Below, piece by piece: positions 1-8,100 of a DNA stretch of 64,000 nucleotides. A model generated the notes under the pieces. That model was not told where the DNA came from. It searched no databases and saw only the letters and a list, made by a program, of their open reading frames with translations. The position numbers and the translations under genes were made by a program. The number at the start of each line of letters is the position of its first letter. Position 1 is the stretch's first letter. Origin of the DNA: Christiangramia forsetii KT0803 (lineage in GTDB: Bacteria; Bacteroidota; Bacteroidia; Flavobacteriales; Flavobacteriaceae). The DNA lies in assembly GCF_000060345.1 (NCBI RefSeq), contig NC_008571.1, positions 1,612,001 through 1,676,000 of the forward strand, given 5' to 3'.

Positions 1-642
1 GCTAGTAATGCTTACAGAGTAATCGCCACTCATTGCTGCGGTAGCATTATTTATAGTAGGATTTTGTTCATTGGTTCGATTAAAACCGTTTGGTCCAGTC
101 CAATTATAGGAAATATTAGTTTCAGAACTATTGGCGAAAAGCATTAAAGTTCCTCTACTACAAATAGGAGTATTACTGCTGGCTGAAGGGGTTGCGGGCT
201 TAGCAAAAACCTCGAAGGTATCTGATACTTCCTTTTTACTACCTCCAGCATTAGGATTTTGAGAACTTATCCTAAACACATAAATATTACCTGCTGGGGT
301 ATCATCAGGAATCAAAAAAGATTTTGTAATTATAGCTGAAGCATTATTAAATGGATCGGGAGCGTTATCGGCCGTGAAAAGTAACTGAACACCTCTAGCT
401 AAAAAATTGTCATTGTTATTTCCCACCCCCGTTCCAAACTCAATAGTGTATTGAGTACTTCTAGTAAATTGATTATTCCCTCCATTCCTTACTTCAAATG
501 AAATAATGATTTCATTTCCTGCACATACATTAGAAGAATTAACGGTAATATCATTAATTTTCTGACCTTGTAGATCTGTAGATCCCAAAATTAAAAGTAT
601 CATCAGAAGAACAGTATATGATGTATGTTGGAGAATTCTCAT
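1..642 (-). CDS. Secreted Ig-like domain protein, 3' part missing
   Basis: The minus frame is open from the ATG at 642 to the window edge (214 codons seen), so the C-terminus is missing. The first ~27 residues form a signal peptide (MRILQ then a hydrophobic stretch ending before LQGQK). What follows is beta-rich and Asn/Ser-rich, with a CARDB-like first domain (about 28-140) and then an Ig/PKD-like segment containing NWTGPNGF, the pattern of repeated surface Ig-like domains in Bacteroidota. It lies 39 bp downstream of the PapD-like chaperone gene on the same strand, so it may be part of the same surface assembly. Whether a T9SS sorting domain ends it cannot be seen. Confidence 0.8.
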   Translation of the reverse strand, partial: MRILQHTSYTVLLMILLILGSTDLQGQKINDITVNSSNVCAGNEIIISFEVRNGGNNQFTRSTQYTIEFGTGVGNNNDNFLARGVQLLFTADNAPDPFNNASAIITKSFLIPDDTPAGNIYVFRISSQNPNAGGSKKEVSDTFEVFAKPATPSASSNTPICSRGTLMLFANSSETNISYNWTGPNGFNRTNEQNPTINNATAAMSGDYSVSITS

Positions 643-681
643 ACGTTATATACTTTCAATATTAAGCTTAAAATTTCTGAA

Positions 682-1500
682 TTATTCCAGTTCATAAACA
701 GTACTGGCCAATTTTTTTCCTGTATCGTTAGAATAAGAAACGAGAAGTTTTCCTTTAGAGAGATCTATATTTTCTGAGTCTTGTAATTGAAAAGAGAAGG
801 TTCTTACATTATTTGGAGTATATACAGCGATTCCTTTTACAATACCAACTTTCACTGGTTTTAAATTTTCGTATTGATATTCTACATCCAGGTTTCCATA
901 CACAGACATATTACCATCTCGTTCAATATCTAATGAAAGTATAGGTTGTTCCAGGGTTTCTAAGGAAACATTTTTTAACCTGATTTCAGTATTAGATTTT
1001 CCTTTCCTGAGTATTACAGGAATACTAATTCCAAATACCGTCTTAATATTTATAGAGATATTGTTTTCTTCTTCTTTGTTAGTTTCACTACCAAGTGCAG
1101 TTTGGTCTTCAACAGCTCTAAAATATAAATGAGAACGGTATTCACCTTCTTCCATACTATTCGTCCTTGTTACCTGAAGCCTAACTGTTTGAGCCTCTTT
1201 AGCGGCAAGTGAAACCCGTCTTGGGTAATATCTTAAGAAGGAATCAGCAAATCTTTGATTTTCATCCGGTTTTGAAATCTGTTCAAATTCTCCATTTTCT
1301 TTCATTCTATACTGAATAAAGGAAATCGCATAGGTGGCTGAATCACTACCAGTATTTACGAGATTTATTTCCTGAGACCTTTGGGTTCCATCAAAAATTA
1401 GTCGCTTTGGCATGATCATAAGATCGCCTTGAGCAAAGATATTGACAAAACAAAAAAATGAAATAAGTAAAGTTAGGAAGCGAAATTTGTAACTAATCAT
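682..1500 (-). CDS. PapD-like periplasmic (fimbrial) chaperone
   Basis: 272 residues with a signal peptide ending near FAQ (residue 24). The N-terminal Ig-like domain carries the chaperone hallmark PRRVSLAAKEAQTVRLQ (93-109), the edge strand that binds subunits, followed by EGEYRSHLYF (118-127), also typical of pilus chaperones. In that family the chaperone caps a subunit's incomplete Ig fold in the periplasm. Three DUF4402 proteins encoded just upstream in the same direction are the obvious clients. No usher gene is visible in the window. The second domain is weaker, so it may be a chaperone-like protein with a related but different job. Confidence 0.8.
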   Translation of the reverse strand: MISYKFRFLTLLISFFCFVNIFAQGDLMIMPKRLIFDGTQRSQEINLVNTGSDSATYAISFIQYRMKENGEFEQISKPDENQRFADSFLRYYPRRVSLAAKEAQTVRLQVTRTNSMEEGEYRSHLYFRAVEDQTALGSETNKEEENNISINIKTVFGISIPVILRKGKSNTEIRLKNVSLETLEQPILSLDIERDGNMSVYGNLDVEYQYENLKPVKVGIVKGIAVYTPNNVRTFSFQLQDSENIDLSKGKLLVSYSNDTGKKLASTVYELE

Positions 1501-1544
1501 TTGGGGGGTATATTTTGAATTACTAGAATAGGTGCACTATACTA

Positions 1545-2039
1545 CTAATTATAACTCACAGTAACATTAAATCCTGATGAATTTGTATAAAAACCTGATG
1601 GTTGATTTGCTTCTAGATTGAGTGTAGCTCCAATTTTAAGGATGTCGATTTCTTCACCTGTAACTTCCGGATTCACCGTAAATTCATCAATTATTAAAAA
1701 TTGATTAGAATTATTCTCATTAAATAAAGTGAAATTTTCTGGTAAGGTTATCGAGTAGTTATAGCTACCATGTTTTACAATGGCCTCTGCAGCACTTACC
1801 TGACCTGGGTTTCCTGGTGAAATCTGAATGCCAAATGCTGTTCTACTACCCTCTGGAGATAAAATAAGCTTACCGGGATTATAGCTACTTATAACATTTC
1901 CAAAATGAAGATCTACATTTTTAGTTATTTCTATAGGATCTACTACAACAGCTGTACTATTTACACTAGCCGAAGCTGAGTGTTGAGCACAAACTCCCGT
2001 ACAGAATCCAATAAAAAGAAAAAAGAGTAGTTTCTTCAT
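1545..2039 (-). CDS. DUF4402 secreted subunit-like protein (copy 1)
   Basis: Beta-rich secreted protein of about 164 residues. The start at 2039 (MKKLLFF, signal peptide ending VCAQ) is preferred; an ATG six codons upstream at 2057 would add MIQQPL before the signal peptide. After processing it begins HSASASVNSTAVVVDPIEIT, the usual DUF4402 opening, and ends FNVTVSYN with alternating hydrophobic residues and a penultimate Tyr, like chaperone-usher subunits. It sits 44 bp upstream of the chaperone gene. Function beyond a structural or surface role is inferred. Confidence 0.8.
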   Translation of the reverse strand: MKKLLFFLFIGFCTGVCAQHSASASVNSTAVVVDPIEITKNVDLHFGNVISSYNPGKLILSPEGSRTAFGIQISPGNPGQVSAAEAIVKHGSYNYSITLPENFTLFNENNSNQFLIIDEFTVNPEVTGEEIDILKIGATLNLEANQPSGFYTNSSGFNVTVSYN

Positions 2040-2081
2040 GAGAGGTTGTTGAATCACTAAATTAAGAAAGCAAAGTGTTTC

Positions 2082-2112
2082 AAAAAAAACGCCGCCATTA
2101 TCTAGACGGCGT
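2082..2112 (-). terminator. Rho-independent terminator behind DUF4402 copy 2
   Basis: Read on the minus strand, ACGCCG pairs with CGGCGT (12-nt loop) and is followed by eight T's. It lies 22 bp past the stop of the 2135-2632 gene and before the next DUF4402 gene, so it should split or attenuate the cluster's transcript. Confidence 0.8.
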
Positions 2113-2134
2113 ATTTATTTATATGGTAATTATA

Positions 2135-2632
2135 CTAGTTGTAATTTACCGTTACTGTAACAGTTCCTGAGTAGTCTCCTGCAGTCTGGGCATCATTTAC
2201 GGTTAGAGTACCCCCAACATTTAAATCCTGAGCACTTCCAGATCCAATTCTATCTGAAACAGCTACTCTATCATGACTAAAAGTAACATCCATATTGGTT
2301 CCAGGACCAGTAAGTTCAGTGTCCGGAATTGTAACATCATAACCAAAACCATTAGAGGCAGTAATTTTAAATAAGGCTGCTGTTACGGTTGTTGCAGTGG
2401 TAATATCCATTTCATCATTGCTGAATGTTCTATTACCATTAGTATTTATTGTGACATCGCCACCAGTTGCAGTACCATTAATAGAACCAAAATTTAGAGC
2501 GGTACCGTTTTCAATACTGATAGGACTTACGATTTCAGCATTTACATCTGCAGTTCCTGAATCTGAATCAGCTTGAGCAAAGGAAACTCCTGAAACGAAT
2601 AAACTTGCGAATAATAAAGTAATTTTTTTCAT
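2135..2632 (-). CDS. DUF4402 secreted subunit-like protein (copy 2)
   Basis: 165 residues, signal peptide MKKITLLFASLFVSGVSFAQ, then an acidic, Thr/Gly-rich beta protein with the DUF4402 pattern (VSPISIENGTALNFGSI around 35-52). The C-terminus is TVTVTVNYN with penultimate Tyr and a Gly at position 14 from the end, the two landmarks of chaperone-bound pilin C-termini. Directly followed by a strong terminator, unlike the other copies, which suggests it is made in excess as the major subunit (inference). Confidence 0.8.
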   Translation of the reverse strand: MKKITLLFASLFVSGVSFAQADSDSGTADVNAEIVSPISIENGTALNFGSINGTATGGDVTINTNGNRTFSNDEMDITTATTVTAALFKITASNGFGYDVTIPDTELTGPGTNMDVTFSHDRVAVSDRIGSGSAQDLNVGGTLTVNDAQTAGDYSGTVTVTVNYN

Positions 2633-2842
2633 AATAGTAGGTTTAATAGATTGTTAGCGCGGTAAATATGCAAAGAAGGGATTGTACTGACCAAAAATTT
2701 TCGTTGATCTGTGGATTAAACTCGTTAAAAAGCAAAAATATTCAATGATTGACTTTTAATATTGAAAATTCTCTTTCAAATAGCATAAAACACTAAGAAT
2801 AGTATTTAGAAGAAAAAACTTACAATAGTAATTTTAAAATTT

Positions 2843-3349
2843 TTAGTTATAGCTAACCGTTATTTCGATGGGGGAAGAAGTAGTATAATGTCCGGGCATT
2901 TGCTCTGGTTCAATTTGCAAGGTAGCCCCTAAACTAATGGTTTGGGTATCAGAATTTTTGGAACCAGCCTTGAAATCTGTAAGAAAATCTTTGATCACAA
3001 TTTCATTTGTGCCATTTGTCATTTTAAACTCTCCCGTGGGAACACTAATATTATAAGAATGGCCATTTTGTCCCCTGACTTCGAAGACTGCTGCGGAAAC
3101 ACTTGCTGCATTCTCTAAACGAACATCACCGGTAGTGATCCTTGTATGATCTGGATTTAATATTACAGAGCCACCATTACGAGCATCAATACTAGCAAAA
3201 TTCATATTTGAGGTAGTTTCAATAGAAATAGGTTCAATAATATTTACAGAGGCGGTAAAACTAGCAGAAGCACTATTCTGACAAATTCCCGAGAAGGAGA
3301 TCATCAATAAAAAAATCAAGTTGGCGATTATATTCGGTTGTGCTTTCAA
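2843..3349 (-). CDS. DUF4402 secreted subunit-like protein (copy 3)
   Basis: 168 residues. The codon at 3349 is TTG; no ATG in frame precedes the hydrophobic signal segment (ending SGICQ), so TTG initiation or an unusual start is needed. The mature part opens NSASASFTASVNIIEPISIE and ends IEITVSYN, matching the other two copies. It is the first gene of the minus-strand cluster, and two direct repeats lie 34-70 bp upstream of it (3383-3419). Confidence 0.75.
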   Translation of the reverse strand: MKAQPNIIANLIFLLMISFSGICQNSASASFTASVNIIEPISIETTSNMNFASIDARNGGSVILNPDHTRITTGDVRLENAASVSAAVFEVRGQNGHSYNISVPTGEFKMTNGTNEIVIKDFLTDFKAGSKNSDTQTISLGATLQIEPEQMPGHYTTSSPIEITVSYN

Positions 3350-3382
3350 TATAAAACTAAATATAGAAAAACAATTTAATTA

Positions 3383-3419
3383 AATCGATAAAAAGCATTT
3401 TTTAATCGATGAAAAGCAT
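3383..3419 (-). promoter_or_regulatory. Paired 16-bp direct repeats, possible operator
   Basis: AATCGATAAAAAGCAT (3383-3398) and AATCGATGAAAAGCAT (3404-3419) differ at one base and repeat with a 21-bp period, two helical turns. They lie immediately upstream of the first DUF4402 gene. Two direct repeats spaced about 21 bp are typical of LytTR-type response regulator sites; the regulator is unknown. Confidence 0.4.
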
Positions 3420-3846
3420 ACTATTTAAAAAAAATCTTTATAAATCTATTCTTACAGTCATAATTATTTTAACAGGTAGAATTACGAAGTCTCTGATAAT
3501 TAGGTTTATATAGTTCTCAGGGAGATTTTTTTTCAATTTAAATAAATCTAATAACAGGTAATCATTATATAACCTCGAATAAGGTTTCCTTGTATGATTA
3601 GTTAGCAATCAGCAATGAGAGTGGATTAATATAGAAAAATCATTGATTATATAAACCTCATATTATTGAACAATAATTACTTAAACTCATTGCGTTAAAT
3701 TCAGTTTTCATTGATTAAGATTAGATAATAAAAATTTATAAACCTCTCCCAGGTAAGTCAACAACGTATTTTAAAAATAGCAGGTTTTGGAACTTTAAAT
3801 TATTTATTCATAGTATCCTTATCCAGTTTATAGCCATTATAAAAAT

Positions 3847-3880
3847 AAAAAAGGGAAAGCCAAATAGACTTTCCCTCTTT
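3847..3880 (-). terminator. Terminator of the OmpA lipoprotein gene
   Basis: On the minus strand GGGAAAG and CTTTCCC pair around a 9-nt loop and are followed by a T-rich tract. It lies 21 bp beyond the OmpA stop codon. Confidence 0.85.
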
Positions 3881-3900
3881 TAAACCTTATATTTTGATAT

Positions 3901-4746
3901 CTAATTCTTAGCTACCGAAGCATCACCTTCAAGCATTGCAAAGAACTTATCCAGGTTAGGGATAATTACAATTCTTGTTCTACGGTTTTTCGCCATATTA
4001 TCTTTATTTGAGTTTTCTACAAGTGGCTGGTAACTACTTCTACCGGCGGCGATCAGTTTAGATGGCTCTACATTATATTTATCCTGCAGTACTCTAACGA
4101 TAGAGGTAGCTCTTCTTACACTAAGGTCCCAGTTATCTTTTAAATAAGATTCCGTTACCATAGTTCTATCATCAGTATGCCCTTCAATCATTACTTCCAT
4201 TGCAGGTTCACTATTAATTACTTCTGCAAGTTTTTTAAGCAATGGCTGAGCTTCACCGGTTACTCTATAACTACCACTTCCAAATAGAAGTTTATCTGAA
4301 ACATTAATCATTACTACAGTTTCATCTACGCTAATGTCAATATCATCTTCATCGGCGCCTTCAGAAATGTTCTGTTTTAAATTATATGAAACTGCAAGAT
4401 TAATAGAGTCCTCCAGTGTTTTTGCACCTTTAACCTTTTCAGGATCCATTTTAGCGATAGTATTCTTCATCTTATTCTTGGTATTCTTAGACATGACCGT
4501 AAGATCATTCATTTCCATCATCCCCTCATTTTCTGTTCTAAGAGAATTTATCTTTGCATTATAATCAGCAACTCTTTCTTCAATACGAGCATACTTTTCT
4601 TCAATTTCTTCTTTTTCAACGCGAGTTTTCTGTAACGTACTTCTGGTATCGTTTAATTCTCCTTCAAGCGCAACGTATTTCTTTTTAGAAACACATGAAG
4701 TTAACATGGTAGCTGCTAATACCGTTACTGTTATTACTTTTTTCAT
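3901..4746 (-). CDS. OmpA-family peptidoglycan-binding lipoprotein
   Basis: 281 residues. The signal sequence ends in the lipobox LTSC, so it is a lipoprotein. Residues ~25-85 are a charged coiled coil (ELNDTRSTLQKTRVEKEEIEE), and the C-terminal third is an OmpA/MotB-like peptidoglycan-binding domain with MIEGHTDDRT, DLSVRRATSIVRVLQ and NRRTRIVIIP. The family anchors the outer membrane to peptidoglycan. It is monocistronic with its own terminator. Confidence 0.9.
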   Translation of the reverse strand: MKKVITVTVLAATMLTSCVSKKKYVALEGELNDTRSTLQKTRVEKEEIEEKYARIEERVADYNAKINSLRTENEGMMEMNDLTVMSKNTKNKMKNTIAKMDPEKVKGAKTLEDSINLAVSYNLKQNISEGADEDDIDISVDETVVMINVSDKLLFGSGSYRVTGEAQPLLKKLAEVINSEPAMEVMIEGHTDDRTMVTESYLKDNWDLSVRRATSIVRVLQDKYNVEPSKLIAAGRSSYQPLVENSNKDNMAKNRRTRIVIIPNLDKFFAMLEGDASVAKN

Positions 4747-5175
4747 AAATTTAGATTTTTAAGTTTTTATTGTTTGATTATTTAGTTTTACTAATCGCGG
4801 TCATAAAATCTATAATAGTGCCATTTCTGGATTTATTTTCTCATTTATAGAGGCGTAATTAATATCTTAAATATTTTAAAAGGCTTATGAACCCTTGATT
4901 TTTATGATATTATCTTCTTATATACATAAATTGAAATCATATAAATTTTGATTTATTCAGCTATAATTAGTCTATTAATTCGAAGTGCAAAACTGTAGAA
5001 ACAGCTATTAACTGTGTAAAAATTCTCCACAGCCGGGGTGAAATTATAATGCATCAGAGTCTTTCTTGACTGTATTCCTGAAGGATTTTAACACAAGTTT
5101 ATTAGAAATTAGGATTCTATAGTTTCGGATTACAACCTCTAAACGATAACTTTGGAAATTGCTAAAATTTACTAA
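4747..5175. other. Divergent intergenic region between ompA-like gene and tamB
   Basis: 429 bp between two divergent starts. A TAnnTTTG box for tamB lies at 5147-5154. No ORF or structured RNA was recognised. Confidence 0.6.
5147..5154 (+). promoter_or_regulatory. Bacteroidota -7 promoter box (TAACTTTG) for tamB-tamL
   Basis: TAACTTTG matches the TAnnTTTG element of Bacteroidota sigma-A promoters and lies 21 bp before the tamB start. No clear -33 TTG was seen. Confidence 0.5.
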
Positions 5176-8100
5176 TTGAGCACCGCTAAAGAGAGACTTT
5201 TTAAAGTACTGAAGATCACCGGAAAAGTGTTTCTCGGGATACTTATACTTTTATTGCTAATTCTTTTATTTATTAGAAGTCCCTGGGGACAGAATATTAT
5301 TAAAGATAAATTCATCTCTTCTATTGAGAAAAAAACGGGTGCTAAAATCGATCTGGATAGAATTTTTATTCAATTTAATGGGGATATCCAGGTAGATGAT
5401 TTATACATCGAAGATCCAAAAGGGGATACTATTATTTATTCCAACCGTATTTCTGCAAATATTTCTGTTTGGCCTTTAATTCAAGGCAATGGTTTTAGTT
5501 TGAATTCTCTCGACGCGAATAATGTAAAGGCCAATATCATCAGGAAAGACTCTATTAAGGGGTTTAATTACGAGTTTTTGATGGAAGCCTTTGCATCTGA
5601 TACTACTCAGACACAAACTACAACACCGGTTGATACTTCTGCTGCTCCTATGGATATTTCCCTGGGTGATTTTGACCTAAAAGATTTCGACATAAAATAT
5701 ATAGACCAGGTTTCAGGAATAGATACCAAGGCGAAATTTGAAGAATTAAAGCTTTCTTTTTCTAAAACTGATTTGCAGAATATGGCATTTCAGGTATCGG
5801 AAGCTATTCTGAATAATGCTAATATCAGCTACGATCAAACCAAACCTTTTCCTCCTTCGGAAGAAGAGGAGGCTCCAATGCCTGTTTTCGGGATCGAAGA
5901 ACTTAAGTTTAACAATGTTAGTGCCTCTTATAACTCAGTTCCAGATTCTGTTTCAGCACAGATTGGATTAAATGACTTTGAACTGGCCGAAGCCAATTTC
6001 AACCTTAAGGATAGCATCATTTCCGGATCTCAGATAAAACTGCATGATTCCAGGATAGCCTTAAAAATGCAGCAAAATACTTCTACAGGTAATTCCGCTG
6101 AAGCTGTGGCTGAAACTACTGACGGATTTGAATGGCCGGGCTGGAAGATTGATATTAAAAGTATCGATCTACAGCATAATAATTTGGCGTATAATGTAAA
6201 TGATGCAAATGTAACCGAAGGAGTTTTTGATCCCAATGCGATTTTATTAGACAGCTTAACGCTTCAGGCATCTGATATTGTTTATCAAAATAAAGAGGCA
6301 AAACTGAATATTTTAGAATTAAAATTCCAGGAAGGCTCCGGCTTCAATATCAAACAGTTTAATATTGAAGCATTAGTGAACAACCAGCGTATGGAATTCA
6401 CCAATTTAAATCTACAGGCAAATAATAATTCACTGGCAGGAAAAGTTGTTCTTACCTATGATGATTTAAATAGTTTTATGAATAATCCGGGTGACGCAAG
6501 ACTGGATACAAGTCTTCAGGATATTTATGTAAACATTAGTGATTTTTACAGCTTTCAGCCTGATCTGAAAAATAATGAATATATAAAAGCTCTTGCCGGT
6601 TCTCCAATTCGGGGTAATCTTAATGTGAATGGTAAGATTGATAATTTAAACCTGAATTCGCTAAATATTAGATGGAGAAATACCAGTATTAACGGTAATG
6701 GAAGTATCGTAAATGCTCAGGATCCTGAAAAACTAAGTTTTAATTTGCCCAATGTTCGGCTAAATTCTACCAGAGCTGACCTGACTAAATTCGTTAGTGA
6801 ATCTGATCTTGGAGTTAAATTACCAGAAAAGTTGAGTCTTCAGGGAAGTTTTTCCGGAAATACCAGCAAAATTAAAACCAATGCAAATCTTAAAACTACC
6901 GATGGTGATCTTTTTGTAGATGGTAATTTTGAAATGGGGGATAAGATGGTTTTTGATGCTGAAGTCCGCGGGGATAGTATTTCATTAGGAAGTTTGTTGC
7001 AGAATGAGGCTTTAGGGGATATTCAACTGGATATTGACTTATCGGGAAGTGGGAGCACGGTTTCCGATCTTAATGCCAGCCTGGACACCAAAATTTCATC
7101 TTTCACATATAATGGATATGAGTTCAGGGATGTAGATATAACGGGAGAACTGGAAAACGGTAAAGGCCCGGTTAATCTTACGTATCAGGATACAAATCTG
7201 GATATGGAAGCTCAGTTAATGGTAGCGCTGGATTCAGTTTCTCCAAGGTTCGATTTTAATGTTTATATGGATGGTGCAGACCTTGAAGCAATTGGTCTCA
7301 CACGAAGAAGTATAAAAACTGGTTTTGAGCTGAAAGGTTGGTTTGAAGGTAATTCCAGCGCCTATGAACTAGAAGCCGAAATTATAGATGGGGTTGCGGT
7401 ATACAATAATAAAACCTATTTACTGGGTAATTTTGAGGCTGCTGCTTTTGTAGGAACAGATACAACCTCGGTAATGGTTGATAATCGTATGCTGGATCTT
7501 AATCTTCAGTCAAATGCCAGCCCGGGAGCTTTTAGTGCTGCCATAAACCGACACTTTAAAAGGTATATTACTGAAAATTATCAGGAAGATAGCATAACCA
7601 ACCCGGTAAATTTAAAACTGGATGCAAAGATTAGTCAGGCGCCAATTCTCAACGAAGTATTCCTGGTAAATCTGGAAGAACTGGATACAGTAGATATAAA
7701 CGTAGACTTCATAGAATCTGAACGAAAATTAGATGCCTCAGTCTCTTTACCTTTTGTTAATTACTACAGCAGTGAGATCGATAGTCTAAAACTGGAACTG
7801 CGATCGGACCCATCAGATCTTAATTTTGAATTCGCCTTCAATGAATTGAATACCGGCCCACTGGCAATTAAGAAAACAATAATTTCCGGGGATGTTTTAA
7901 ATAGTAAACTAAACCTTGATTTTTCTTCTTTCTATGAGGAAAAGCAAATCGTACATGTAAAATCTGAACTTAATTTTCAGGGAGATACCTTAAAATTTCA
8001 TTTAGAGCCACAAGATCTTATTCTTAACGGAAATCCATGGCAAATTGATAATGCCAATCAAATAAGTTTCGGTACCGAATATTTAGATTTTCAGAATTTT

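Larger units (their letters stand above)
3350..3900. other. 551-bp intergenic region
   Basis: A+T-rich with no convincing gene. It holds the paired direct repeats at 3383-3419 near the DUF4402 start and the terminator at 3847-3880 for the OmpA gene. Nothing else recognisable was seen. Confidence 0.6.

Noticed and set aside
4334-4564. 76-codon plus-strand frame inside the OmpA gene
   Set aside because: Antisense to a clearly coding OmpA lipoprotein; low-complexity, no start context, no family.
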